Shown: positions 1 through 10,200, counted from the first letter of the stretch. The stretch is DNA of 41,741 bases from Bacteroidales bacterium (GCA_016931855.1 JAFGDZ010000047.1:1-41741); one strand, 5' to 3'. Numbers and translations: made by a program. The notes: generated by a model not told the origin, from the letters alone.

Positions 1-262
1 AAAACCTGACAGGGTTCCAAACCCTGTCAGGGATTGTCCCCTTTAGCGCCTTAGCGAATAACAACCAGCCACGAAGTGGCGTAATATCAGAATACCACCA
101 CCAATACCCCCACATGTAGCGCCACGGCACGCCGTGGCGATTTAAGGAATTATCAGAATCCCACCATAATTATCACGCATGTAGCGCCACAAAATCTTGT
201 GGCGATTTAAGGCAGTGAGGATTAGGCAACAAGTCCCTTTAGCGCCTTCGCGAGCGACAACC
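1..262 (+). repeat. Composite palindromic repeat mosaic, copy A
   Basis: This is a non-coding block built of short palindromes. Positions 5-31 form a 12-bp perfect stem with the core CCTGACAGG. A TTAGCGCCTTAGCGAA-type string follows at about 44-59, and GCCACGAAGTGGC at 68-80. Two copies of GTAGCGCCAC(n)GTGGCGATTTA lie at 116-144 (GC-rich core) and 181-209 (AT-rich core). A spacer containing GGCAGTGAGGATTAGGCAA and a second AGCGCCTTCGCGAG-type string end the block. The same modules recur at about 9661-9775, 9820-10200, 36854-37050 and 41411-41709, so this is a repeat family and not a gene. I see no ORF or RNA gene in it. Confidence 0.85.
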
Positions 263-544
263 AAGTTCTATCCTTGAATAGCCAAAAACGGACATTCTAA
301 TTCTCAATAATATATTTAAATATCTGTATAACAAATTAATGTATTTAAAGGAATAACATTTGCTTACAATTATGTTAAGTTTTGTATAAAGTCCGAAAAA
401 AGAGCCTTTGGAGTTGACAAAACGAGTTTATAGCGCAATAAATTGATTAAAGGGTGAAATAGCCATGTGTAACAAGCTAAACACTTTACCAATGAAACAC
501 GCATTTAGCAGTTAAATAGCTACTTTAGTGGGTTAAAATGGGCA
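263..544. other. AT-rich intergenic stretch, nothing recognised
   Basis: This stretch lies between repeat copy A and the promoter candidate of the first giant gene. It is AT-rich, has no ORF of note, and shows no repeat module, tRNA or strong hairpin that I can see. It may hold regulatory sites for the gene at 599. Confidence 0.5.
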
Positions 545-575
545 TTGTTTATTGCACGTTAGTAATAATACTTTG
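545..575 (+). promoter_or_regulatory. Candidate Bacteroidota-type promoter of the giant gene
   Basis: A TTG at 545-547 and TACTTTG at 569-575 are separated by 21 bases. This resembles the Bacteroidota -33 TTTG and -7 TAnnTTTG elements, with the -7 element one base short. It ends 23 bases upstream of the ATG at 599. The call rests on pattern matching alone. Confidence 0.3.
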
Positions 576-598
576 GGATAATTGAAATACGCACAGCT

Positions 599-3500
599 AT
601 GAGAAGCTTAAAATATAACCTATTGGCACTAGTACTACTAGTTGCATCTTCATTTGTTTCGCATGCGCAGTCCTATAACATGGACGACATTGATGGTACA
701 ATAGTAAACGTACCTACCGCCGCTACAGTTTCTTTTTACGATAGTGGTGGTAATGGAGGAAACTATTCAAATAATGAGAATTATACTGCAACATTTAGGT
801 CTGTAAATGGAGCACCGCTTCTTTTTTCTTTTACAGCATTTCAGACCTATAATGCTAATGATTATCTTGAAATTTACGATGGAGCTTCAACTGCAGCCCC
901 GTTAATTGGGCGTTATAGTGGAACAAACAGCCCCAGTACTTTTACGCCAACAGGGGAGTATATTACCTTTAGATTTGTATCAGATAACACAACAGCTTGG
1001 TGGCAACCAACTGTAAGAGCAGGCTGGGCCGCAACCATAACCAGTATGGATATTAGCGCTGCCGAAATAGCTACCTGTAGCGGTACGTTTACCGACAAAG
1101 GGGGTGGAGGTAATTATGCTGTTAATCAGTACTACGCGCAAACCTACAGAAGCGCCGATGGCAAAAGCCTTCGTTTTGATTTTAGCAGTTTTAGACTCGA
1201 TAACGATAGGGAAGATAGACTGTTAGTTTACGATGGAGCCGATCTTACTGCTCCCCTTATTGGCGATTATAGGTTTAATGATGATCCTGGCACCGTTATA
1301 TCATCAAACGATGCGTTAACCTTTGTCTTTATCTCAAATAACGACGGTAGTACCGCTGCTGGTTGGAGTGCAGATATTGAATGTTTCAATATTCAAACCT
1401 TCTATTCTTATCAGAGTGGAAATTGGGACAACCCTGCTTGTTGGACTACCGACCCAAGCAGCTCTACAAGGGTTAATTTAGGCGAAACATTCCCCAAAGC
1501 GTTAGATAAAGCGGTAATTAAAAATGGACATACTATTAAATTGCCCAATGGCGGTTTTTCTGTTACACAACTAGATATTCAACAGGGTTCATTTCTCGAT
1601 GTACAGGGCACCAATAATCATAACTTTGGTACTATTATGGGAAAGGGTCGTTTGCGCTCTACCACTGGCGACTTACCTGAAGGGGTTTATACTCTTTTTA
1701 CACAGGCAGGAGCAGGAACGGTTGAACTATACGATCAGATTACTACTTCTCCAACCCTTGACAAAACAACGTTTAATAATCTTGAGATTAACGCCAACCC
1801 TGGTAGAACTGTTAATATTGGAAGTACTACCCAAATAAATGGAGATCTTTTAGTTAAAGGTGGTATTCTTAATATTAATAGCTCAGCGAGTTCTAGTGTA
1901 ACGGTAGAAGGTAATATTACCGTAAGCTCAGGGGCTGTATTTGGCATGGGGAATACTGGTACAAACCAAAGAGAGCTAATTGTTAAGGGGAACTTTGAGA
2001 ACGAGGGTACAGTTACATTTAGTAGTAACGCTACAGCTAATTACACGGCAGATCCAACTAGGGGTGTTACTCTAGTTTTTAATAATCCAACGCAAAACCA
2101 ATCGTTTGTTGTAAATGGCCTCACTACACTAAATAAACTTATTGTTGATAAGGGTACCGACGATACCTATATGCTTGACGTAAATGCTAGTAACAATAAT
2201 AATTTCAGGTTATTTGGACGGAATGATGCTGCTTCAACAAATATTGATGACCCTGGTAATGTTATTAATAACAAGGCACTAGAAGTTTATGCTGGAACTT
2301 TACGTTTGGGATCAAACATTGTAATACCAAGGTTACTAACAGGAGGAGGTAGTACTTATTATACAATAGATCAGGATGCTACAGTTATACTAGATGGATC
2401 AAATGTAACAGTCACAGGAGAAGATAATTTATCAAGCATTGTAATTTATGGTAAGCTATCTGTTAAAGGTAACTCTGTATTCTCTTCTATGGGAGCACAG
2501 GGTATTATCCTTAGGGCATATGGTGTTTTTGAAATAGATGGAGATGCCGCGAATCCTCAAATTAATACTACTGTTTTTAGAACATCTAGTAGGTTAGAAC
2601 TTGGAACACATAGGGGAACCTTTATTATGACGGGTGGGGTAATGAATATTAGTGGGTATAACTATGCAACCTCTCATCCTGCTTTTGCATTACCATTCCC
2701 CGATAATACGCTACAAATTAGTGGAGGAACTATTAATGTTAACCGTGCAACCTATTATGGTGGGACTACAAATAATGAGAGTTGGCTGGTTTCATCAAAC
2801 CCAGAGAATATATCGGTTACAGGAGGTACTGTTAATATATATGCTAACAGCCAGCCTGCAAGGATTAATAGCACAGCACCTTTCTATAATCTTGTTCTTT
2901 CAAGCAATAGCAATAGAGTTGTATCTATTGAAGATGTATCGCAAAAAATGGATGGCGTAAATGTTGTTGTACCTGCAGCACCGCGCCGTCCTTTGGTCGT
3001 GCTTAATAACTTAACGGTTAATGCAACCACAACATTTAACCCACAAAATGAAAACGTTACTGTTGGAAAGAATTTTACATTAACAGGTGCATATACTCCT
3101 GGAGTAAATACCACCACATTTAATGCGTTTGGTATTCAAACCTTTACAAATGGCGGAACCATTAATGGAGGTGGGCTATATGATATGAAGCTAAAAAATG
3201 GTTCTGTACTAACAATTACTAATCCACTTATTGTAAGAAATGATTTAGAAATAAATAGTCAGACTACGCTTCGTGATGGAGGTCAAACTATTAGCGTTGC
3301 TGGAAATATAACCAATAGCGGAACCCATGAAAGTGCAACTGGCGGTAGCATAATTCTAAATGGAACGGGAGCACAGGTTATCTCTGGCGATGGTTTGGGA
3401 GCATTTGGTAACTTATCATTAAACAAGGCTAGTGGATCTTCTACCATGTCGGCCAATATGCGTATTAATGGAAACTTACGCTTAGGCGGTACTGCTGCGG

Positions 3501-6500
3501 TTCTAAACATTGGAACACACAAGTTATCTCTTAGCGGAACATCGTACATTTACAACGCACTTACAGGGACTGTTTCTGCATACACCGGATTCAATAGTGG
3601 CAGAATGATAGAAACAGCAGGAGCTCAATCCGATTTTGGAGTTGAAAGGGATTGGTCTGCAACTGGATCATTCACCTATCCTGTTGGATCAAGCGGTAAG
3701 TATAGGCCATCTATTATTGATATTGATAGCCCACCGTCAACTTGGGGATCATTATCAATTAATCCAGTTGATGGCATTCATCCGCTAGCAACATCTGCCA
3801 ATTCCTTAAATTACTACTGGAACCTGCGTCGCGAGGAGATGACAGGTATTCCATCGGGTAACCTAAGGTTAAAATTCTATTTTGATGATACCGACGTTGT
3901 GGATGGCGATGAGAACTTATACGTTCCTGCATACTATTTCCCTGTTAGCTGGACTTTCTTTAACGATGTTAACCTTATTACCAATTTAACAAACGAGATA
4001 CGATTCCTTGATGTACCCGATCCACGCGGTCACTTTACTGCAGGTGAAACAATTAGCTTTGGTGCTGTAACAACCTATTACAGTAGGGTTGCTGAGGGTA
4101 GCTGGGAGGATTTGGCCACCTGGAGCTACGATGCTGCAGGAACACTGCCCGTTGCTGAGCTACCTCAAGAGAATAGCCCTGTTATTATTCAGAGTGGACA
4201 TAAGATAAATACAATAGATAATGGTCATCTCGTTGGTAGCTTAACCATTGAGGCCAATGCCACACTAGACGTGGGAACCACAACGGGTCACTTCTTTGGA
4301 CTAGTGCACGAAAGTACCGTTTCGGGTACAGGAACTTTACGTATCTCATCAAATACCGCTACAGCAAAATTCCCTGGTGGTGACTTTGGCGATTTTCTTG
4401 GCGAGGGGGGTGGTACTGTTGAGTACTATACTACCGGTACGCAGGATTTTGTGATGCCAAAGGGTAGCGTTTCTACAATTGCACTTTTAAAAGAGGGGTT
4501 CGAGGGGACTTTTCCCCCTGCAAGTTGGGTAAACCGTAATGTTGATAATGGCGGGAAACAGTGGGAGCGTAATACTGTATATCGTAAAACTGGATTGGCA
4601 TCGGCTGCTCATATCTACACAGATAATCGAAATGAAAATGGTTATCTAATAACTCCTGCAATTAATATGAGTGAGTTGGCAACTTACGAGTTAACGTTTC
4701 ATAGGTATAATTTTTATCCAACAGATTATGTATATCAGGGAGTTTGGATATCAACAACTACTAACGCCTCTGGTTCATTTTCTGAACTTGTTGAGCTGGG
4801 AGAAGGTGCTGAATCGTGGCAGGAGTTTAAAATAGACCTTTCATCTTATGCTGGAAATGAGAGTGTATATATTGCTTTTGTGTATAGGGGGAGAAATGCC
4901 GATAATGTTTACATAGATGATGTAAACATTACCAAAACTGTTGGTAATTCCCGTTACCACAACTTGGTAATTAACCCAGACGCTGGGCGTACCATAACAC
5001 TTCCCAGTATAAGCGTTACCACTACTGGCAAGGTTAATGTTAAGGGAGGAGGTGTTACGGCAACCTCTAGTGCCCAATCGGCTACGCTAACTGTTGCCGA
5101 TAGCCTAAACGTAACCGAGAGTGGAACGCTACGCGTTGATAATGGTAGCACCTTTACCCTTGAACAAAAAGGTGCGCTTACCATTGGCACCAATGCCTCG
5201 TTCCTTATAAATACCGCTGGTACAGCCAAAGCACATTTGCTAAACCTATACGGCAACGTGGAGAATAACGGTACACTAAACCTTAACCCAGGAAATGGCA
5301 AGTATGCCGACATATACTTTAAGGGCACAACAAACCAAACTTTTGCGGGAACTGGTACAACAAACCTTAATAGGGTTTATGTTGATAAGGGTACTAACCA
5401 AACACCCTTGGTTAATGTTACTGCCGACCAGTTTACCATGAATACATCAACTGGGCAGGCGCTATTTATTAATAATGGTACAATTCGTTTTAGCGGTGCA
5501 AGCCTAAATCTTACCCTTACCACCAATACAACCTTTAGCATACCGGCTACAGGCTGTTTATCGGTTAATGGTTCAACAGTAACAATGGGTAGCGCTGCCG
5601 ATAATGGTGCCGATTTGCTACTTAGCGGTAAGCTAGAGGTTAGAGCAGGAACCATGAATATTGGTGCAGCTGCCAATAATACCCATAACGACATTGAGTA
5701 CGCAACTGCTGGTACACCAGAAGTTGCTGTTACGGGGGGTACACTTAATGTAAACGGACAAATTCGCCGTTCTACAACCATTGCCACGGGTAACCTAACC
5801 TACCGCCAAACTGGTGGCGATGTATATATATATGGTAAGAACCGCGATGCAAACCAAATTAAGCGTGCGCTTTTGGAGGTGCTTAATACAGGAAGTTTTA
5901 TTACCAGTGGTGGTAATTTGCATTTGGTGCAAGGAGTTGCTTCTACCCAGACCAACAACACATTTGGTGAGTTATACCTTAATCCTGCAACATCAACGGT
6001 TACAGGCGGTACAATAGTAACGGGAACATCCGCAACTGGTGCTACAACAAACTACTTTAACCTTTACTTGGGCTGCCCTGTTTACAGTTTAACAGTTGAT
6101 GGTACCACTACAGCCAAGGAGGCTAGATTAAAGACGTTTGAGGCAACAATAAATGGTAATTTAATTATAGATGGACCAGCGGCCTCAATTCTTAGGGCAA
6201 ATGGAATAGGTATATCTGTTTTTGGAGATTTTATATCACGAAGCGGAAATAAATTTAGTAGTTTCCAACGAAGTACAGATAGCCAGCGCGTTAGTCTTTT
6301 AGGTACTAATCAAGTAGTATATAAGGATGATGTTTATACAACAGTAGGAGGTGCTCTTGTATTTGGCGAAATGTATATTAATCAAGATAATGCTGGTGTT
6401 GTGACTTCAGATCGTAATGAACTTATCATTATGGGAGATCTCTTCTTTACAAGAGGAAGCGTAATTCAAAGTAGTACGAGTAACATTAAATTATATAAGA

Positions 6501-9500
6501 ATTTATATATTAACAATGGCTTTTCTCACATCTCAAATGACAACTCCAGATTAACCTTTTATAACTCTACTCTATCTCAATATATTTATTCCGATGGTAC
6601 GGGTATGTTGGGAAGGGTTGTTATAAATTATAATAATGGTGTTTTCTTAGATGGAGATATTCGTATAAACAACAGACTCGATTTTCCGTCTTCCGGGGGA
6701 TCTGGGAAGTTCACTATTGGGAATAGCAAGTTAACATTAGGTTCGAGTGCAATAATTGGAACGGGCAGTAATGCTCCTGGGGCTGGACGATTTATAGTCA
6801 CCAATGGAGCCCTCTCCGATGGTGGTGTAACCAAAGAGTTTACTTCTGCTGGAGGATCGTTTACGTTCCCAATTGGTGTGGGTAGCGCAGGAGGTAAATA
6901 CACACCCGCAACACTTAATGTAACCAATACGGGTGGTGTTGCCGGAACCATAACAATTAAGCCTGTTGATGCTCCTCATCCTGTATGTACAAACGCCATA
7001 ACCGATGAGCTGCAATATTTCTGGAACGTAACATCCACAGGATTTAGCAATCCAACCGTTAGCCATTCATACACCTATATGGATGGGGATATTCAAGGGA
7101 ATGAGAATAACTATGTAAATGCTCGTTACCACAACTTTACCTGGACCAACAATACAGAGATTCTTGATTTTGCTGGAAATAGAATACTATTTACAGGTGT
7201 TAACTATATCGATGGTGAGTACACCGCTGGTCTTATTGATAATTTTGGTATTGTTCGTAAGTACTACAGCCTTAAAACTGGTAACTGGAGCGTTGCAGGA
7301 AACTGGTTCCTCGATTCACCAACAGGGCCAACCATTGCAACCGCTCCTCCACGTGGTAATCCTGTGTTTATTCAAACTGGGCACACAATTACCACCAACC
7401 AGAATGGTGCTTATGCTGGTTCTGTTGATATTGCCTCTGGTGCACGATTAAGTTTTGGCAGCACAACCGAGCATAACCTAGGTCATGTTAGTGGCTCGGG
7501 TACAATGGCATTTACTGCAACTGGTGGTGGATCATTCGTATTCCCTGGTGGCGACTTCTCCGATTTTATGAATACTACGGGTAGTACCGTTGAGTACTCT
7601 GGTGCAGGAACGCTTCCATCTGGTATAACAACATATCAAAATGTAACGTTCCTAGGGAATAACACAAAAAAGATACCCGCTATTGATATTCTTATTAAGG
7701 GGAACTTAAGAATTGAAAGTGGTGCTTTAAGCAATGCCGATTTTAACAGAACCTTACGTATTGAGGGCGACTGGTATAATGCTGTTGCTAGTGGATTTGT
7801 GCCAGGAACTGGTTTGGTTGTTTTCGCTGGCGGAAACGAGCAGCAGCTAACCTCGTTGGGTGCTGGTGGCGAGCAGTTCTATAACCTTCAAATAAACAAA
7901 ACGGTTGGTTCCACACTAACGCTTAATAGCAATGCAACTGTTAATCGTGTGCTTACCCTAACATCTGGAGTGGTTAATACAACCGCTACCAACCTACTTA
8001 CTGTTAGCTATGGCGATGTAACAGCCGTTTCTGGTGGTAATGCAACGGCTTATGTTAATGGCCCTTTGCGTAGAATGGTTAACAATAGTTCAAATGCAAC
8101 ATTCCCTGTTGGTAAGGATGGTCGGTACGGAAATGTTTACATTTTTGGTACAACCTCATCTGGTAGCCAGTACTATACTGCAGAGTATTACAATACGATA
8201 CCAACCGATAATTTGAACTTTGCTGCGCCACTTCAACTTATTAGCAATAATGAGTATTGGAGGGTAACGGGAGTTGCTGGAGCATCGGCAAACCTTAGGT
8301 TACGTTGGGATAATCTGAGTGCCATTATTCCTGCTAGCGCTCTCGATAGGCAAAAGCTACGTGTTGCACAGTATCTTCCTCCTTGGACAAAGGTTGGTGA
8401 AACCGTTACCGATGTAAGCCAAACACAAGGTACTGTTGAAACATCAACCCCAATTGCATTTGGTGGCGTAGCGCAGAATTTCACCTTGGCTCTGGAGCAA
8501 ACCGCTTCGGCGCAAATTACTAGTGGTAACCTTGCTGAGTGTAACGATGGCTCTTTATTCCCAGTTACCTTTAATGTTGCTGGTGACGATCCCTTAAGCG
8601 TTGTTATTCAGGTTAATGGTGTTAACAATAGAACCCTAACCAATCTTAGTGAGGGTAATCACACCATAAACTTTACCTATGCCGAGCTGTTTGCAATAAG
8701 TGGTGCTGGAGATTATACCATTACCATATCATCGGTTAAGGATGTAAATAATCTTTCGGGGATTGTATTGGGTAGTGGTGTTGTTCTTACCCTCTACACA
8801 ACTCCAAACCCAATAATTAGTGGTCCAACCTCTGTTATGACAGGTTCATCAACCAACTTCTCCATTACTGCTGTATCGGGTAATACCTATTCCTGGTCGG
8901 TGTCGGCTTTGGGTTCAATTGTTGGCTCATCAACGGGTAGTACAATTCAGGTTGATTGGGGTGCTGTAACGGGAATTGCCACAATAACAGTTACCCAGTT
9001 TAACACCAACTGTAGCACAGTTGCAACTTACGATGTTAATGTACGCGATTGGCCTGTTATTACAGGAAACTTTAATGTATGTGCTAATGCAACAGAGGTG
9101 TATGCTAGTAAGGAGGTTGCCGGACACGTTTATAACTGGTCGGTTGTTGGAGGTACAATTACCGCGGGTGCCGGTACATATCAAATATCTGTGAAGTGGT
9201 CAACCCAAACAGCAGGACGTGTAACGCTATCGCAAGGGCCAACAAATGATTTAACCACGGTTCTCCAAGATGTGGTTATTAACACCAGCCCAACAGCAGT
9301 GCTAACAATTGATGGTAGTAGTAATATTTGCGATGAAGAAACGGTTGTACTTCAGTTTGGCAATGCGCAGGGCGGCGTATCGCCAACCTACTACCTACTT
9401 CTTGATGGTGTAGAATATGCGCCCTACGAAACGCTTATTGATCCTAAACCCAATCCGTTTACAACAGATCCTCTAATTTGGTCTGGAGCTACGCCCGATA

Positions 9501-9637
9501 AGGATTATGTATTTAGCCTTAGGGTAACAAATACAACTACTGGATGTACCAGTGCTTATGTGACCAAAACGGTTAAGGTTTGGAAAATACCTGAAACAGG
9601 TCCTCCATATCATATTCCTAATACCTTTGGTGATTAA
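599..9637 (+). CDS. Giant secreted multidomain protein with CUB, beta-helix-like and cleaved-adhesin-like domains
   Basis: A 3012-aa protein with a signal peptide (residues 1-23, hydrophobic core then SHAQS). Two CUB-like domains follow at about 30-150 and 155-262 (YLEIYDGAS and LLVYDGAD motifs). Three large modules come next, starting near residues 267, 1158 and 2220. Each opens with a YYS..GNW...W segment and an I(x)SGH box, continues with G/T/N-rich beta-helix-like repeats, and reaches an F(P)(I/V)G segment near 1024, 2087 and 2500; in the first two this runs on to a YYW/YFW box. A cleaved-adhesin or MAM-like domain lies at about 1297-1445 (GFEGTFPPASW to YIDDVNI). Ig/PKD-like domains fill about 2530-2990. 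The last residues carry the IPETGPPYHIPN motif shared with the genes at 23127 and 33621. It is likely a surface adhesin or matrix protein, exported through T9SS by inference. No catalytic motif was seen. Confidence 0.9.
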   Translation: MRSLKYNLLALVLLVASSFVSHAQSYNMDDIDGTIVNVPTAATVSFYDSGGNGGNYSNNENYTATFRSVNGAPLLFSFTAFQTYNANDYLEIYDGASTAAPLIGRYSGTNSPSTFTPTGEYITFRFVSDNTTAWWQPTVRAGWAATITSMDISAAEIATCSGTFTDKGGGGNYAVNQYYAQTYRSADGKSLRFDFSSFRLDNDREDRLLVYDGADLTAPLIGDYRFNDDPGTVISSNDALTFVFISNNDGSTAAGWSADIECFNIQTFYSYQSGNWDNPACWTTDPSSSTRVNLGETFPKALDKAVIKNGHTIKLPNGGFSVTQLDIQQGSFLDVQGTNNHNFGTIMGKGRLRSTTGDLPEGVYTLFTQAGAGTVELYDQITTSPTLDKTTFNNLEINANPGRTVNIGSTTQINGDLLVKGGILNINSSASSSVTVEGNITVSSGAVFGMGNTGTNQRELIVKGNFENEGTVTFSSNATANYTADPTRGVTLVFNNPTQNQSFVVNGLTTLNKLIVDKGTDDTYMLDVNASNNNNFRLFGRNDAASTNIDDPGNVINNKALEVYAGTLRLGSNIVIPRLLTGGGSTYYTIDQDATVILDGSNVTVTGEDNLSSIVIYGKLSVKGNSVFSSMGAQGIILRAYGVFEIDGDAANPQINTTVFRTSSRLELGTHRGTFIMTGGVMNISGYNYATSHPAFALPFPDNTLQISGGTINVNRATYYGGTTNNESWLVSSNPENISVTGGTVNIYANSQPARINSTAPFYNLVLSSNSNRVVSIEDVSQKMDGVNVVVPAAPRRPLVVLNNLTVNATTTFNPQNENVTVGKNFTLTGAYTPGVNTTTFNAFGIQTFTNGGTINGGGLYDMKLKNGSVLTITNPLIVRNDLEINSQTTLRDGGQTISVAGNITNSGTHESATGGSIILNGTGAQVISGDGLGAFGNLSLNKASGSSTMSANMRINGNLRLGGTAAVLNIGTHKLSLSGTSYIYNALTGTVSAYTGFNSGRMIETAGAQSDFGVERDWSATGSFTYPVGSSGKYRPSIIDIDSPPSTWGSLSINPVDGIHPLATSANSLNYYWNLRREEMTGIPSGNLRLKFYFDDTDVVDGDENLYVPAYYFPVSWTFFNDVNLITNLTNEIRFLDVPDPRGHFTAGETISFGAVTTYYSRVAEGSWEDLATWSYDAAGTLPVAELPQENSPVIIQSGHKINTIDNGHLVGSLTIEANATLDVGTTTGHFFGLVHESTVSGTGTLRISSNTATAKFPGGDFGDFLGEGGGTVEYYTTGTQDFVMPKGSVSTIALLKEGFEGTFPPASWVNRNVDNGGKQWERNTVYRKTGLASAAHIYTDNRNENGYLITPAINMSELATYELTFHRYNFYPTDYVYQGVWISTTTNASGSFSELVELGEGAESWQEFKIDLSSYAGNESVYIAFVYRGRNADNVYIDDVNITKTVGNSRYHNLVINPDAGRTITLPSISVTTTGKVNVKGGGVTATSSAQSATLTVADSLNVTESGTLRVDNGSTFTLEQKGALTIGTNASFLINTAGTAKAHLLNLYGNVENNGTLNLNPGNGKYADIYFKGTTNQTFAGTGTTNLNRVYVDKGTNQTPLVNVTADQFTMNTSTGQALFINNGTIRFSGASLNLTLTTNTTFSIPATGCLSVNGSTVTMGSAADNGADLLLSGKLEVRAGTMNIGAAANNTHNDIEYATAGTPEVAVTGGTLNVNGQIRRSTTIATGNLTYRQTGGDVYIYGKNRDANQIKRALLEVLNTGSFITSGGNLHLVQGVASTQTNNTFGELYLNPATSTVTGGTIVTGTSATGATTNYFNLYLGCPVYSLTVDGTTTAKEARLKTFEATINGNLIIDGPAASILRANGIGISVFGDFISRSGNKFSSFQRSTDSQRVSLLGTNQVVYKDDVYTTVGGALVFGEMYINQDNAGVVTSDRNELIIMGDLFFTRGSVIQSSTSNIKLYKNLYINNGFSHISNDNSRLTFYNSTLSQYIYSDGTGMLGRVVINYNNGVFLDGDIRINNRLDFPSSGGSGKFTIGNSKLTLGSSAIIGTGSNAPGAGRFIVTNGALSDGGVTKEFTSAGGSFTFPIGVGSAGGKYTPATLNVTNTGGVAGTITIKPVDAPHPVCTNAITDELQYFWNVTSTGFSNPTVSHSYTYMDGDIQGNENNYVNARYHNFTWTNNTEILDFAGNRILFTGVNYIDGEYTAGLIDNFGIVRKYYSLKTGNWSVAGNWFLDSPTGPTIATAPPRGNPVFIQTGHTITTNQNGAYAGSVDIASGARLSFGSTTEHNLGHVSGSGTMAFTATGGGSFVFPGGDFSDFMNTTGSTVEYSGAGTLPSGITTYQNVTFLGNNTKKIPAIDILIKGNLRIESGALSNADFNRTLRIEGDWYNAVASGFVPGTGLVVFAGGNEQQLTSLGAGGEQFYNLQINKTVGSTLTLNSNATVNRVLTLTSGVVNTTATNLLTVSYGDVTAVSGGNATAYVNGPLRRMVNNSSNATFPVGKDGRYGNVYIFGTTSSGSQYYTAEYYNTIPTDNLNFAAPLQLISNNEYWRVTGVAGASANLRLRWDNLSAIIPASALDRQKLRVAQYLPPWTKVGETVTDVSQTQGTVETSTPIAFGGVAQNFTLALEQTASAQITSGNLAECNDGSLFPVTFNVAGDDPLSVVIQVNGVNNRTLTNLSEGNHTINFTYAELFAISGAGDYTITISSVKDVNNLSGIVLGSGVVLTLYTTPNPIISGPTSVMTGSSTNFSITAVSGNTYSWSVSALGSIVGSSTGSTIQVDWGAVTGIATITVTQFNTNCSTVATYDVNVRDWPVITGNFNVCANATEVYASKEVAGHVYNWSVVGGTITAGAGTYQISVKWSTQTAGRVTLSQGPTNDLTTVLQDVVINTSPTAVLTIDGSSNICDEETVVLQFGNAQGGVSPTYYLLLDGVEYAPYETLIDPKPNPFTTDPLIWSGATPDKDYVFSLRVTNTTTGCTSAYVTKTVKVWKIPETGPPYHIPNTFGD

Positions 9638-9660
9638 GAGGCCTAAGGCATAAAGAATTA

Positions 9661-9775
9661 TTCTCTCGCAAAGACGCAAAGGAAACAACCCCTGACAGGA
9701 TTTCAAACCCTGTCAGGTTTTTTTGCCTAATCCTCACTGCCATAAATCGCCACAAGATTTTGTGGCGCTACATAT
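9661..9775 (-). repeat. Composite palindromic repeat mosaic, copy B
   Basis: On the minus strand this repeats the module order of copy A. From the right, a GTAGCGCCAC(n)GTGGCGATTTA palindrome (9743-9771) is followed by the GGCAGTGAGGATTAGGCAA spacer, the CCTGACAGG palindrome (9691-9717), and a degenerate CTTTGCGTCTTTGCGAG string (9665-9681). It is inverted relative to copy A, so copies A and B flank the giant gene as inverted repeats. Confidence 0.85.
9691..9724 (+). terminator. Intrinsic terminator-like palindrome after the giant gene
   Basis: CCTGACAGG (9691-9699) pairs with CCTGTCAGG (9709-9717) and is followed by seven T residues. It starts 54 bases after the giant gene's stop codon. The palindrome is also a module of the intergenic repeat family, so termination may be a by-product of the repeat. 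Confidence 0.6.
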
Positions 9776-9819
9776 TAGGGGGTAATGGTGGAATTGTGAT
9801 AATTCTAAATCATCATAGT

Positions 9820-10200
9820 GTGCGGTGACCCTACAGCAATATTCCTCTCGCGTACTCCTACTCCTCTGTGTTTCTGTGTTCCTTCGAGTTCTAGGTATTC
9901 CAGAAGCAAATCATTCGCAGCATTCAGGGCTAAAGCCCTAATACAACACCTTACTCCTACCCCGCCCTAAAGGGCGAGGTTAAAAAACTCATATATGCTT
10001 AAACCTGACAGGACTTGGAATCCTGTCAGGTTTTTTTGCCTAATCCTCACTGCCATAAATCGCCACAAGATATTGTGGCGCTACATATGTGGGAGATTAT
10101 GGTGGCAATCCGATAATTCCTAAATCACCACGGCATGCCGTGGCGCTACAGTAATATTCCTCCTATTCATCATCTCCATCCTATTCCTTCTTGCTATTCT
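9820..10200 (-). repeat. Composite repeat mosaic, copy C, with two pyrimidine-rich edges
   Basis: Several modules are seen in minus orientation. A TGTAG-nn-AATATTCCTC junction at about 9829-9850 runs into pyrimidine-rich DNA. AGGGCT-AA-AGCCCT lies at 9926-9939. A CCTGACAGGA/TCCTGTCAGG palindrome lies at 10004-10030. The GCCACAA...TTGTGGC palindrome is near 10056-10084, and a GCCACGG-type palindrome near 10128-10145 abuts CAGTAATATTCCTCC and a pyrimidine-rich tract to about 10200. No gene is visible. This accounts for most of the gap between the giant gene and the polysaccharide operon. Confidence 0.8.
10004..10037 (+). terminator. Second terminator-like CCTGACAGG palindrome
   Basis: CCTGACAGGA (10004-10013) pairs with TCCTGTCAGG (10021-10030), and seven T residues follow. 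It could be a back-up terminator or simply a repeat module. Confidence 0.45.

Noticed and set aside
1-262. CRISPR array
   Set aside because: The palindromic modules differ from one another, spacing is irregular, there is no constant repeat with unique spacers, and no cas gene is present.
9665-10150. tRNA or other stable RNA gene in the hairpin-rich gap
   Set aside because: No cloverleaf, T-loop sequence or CCA end was seen. The stems are explained by the interspersed repeat modules.
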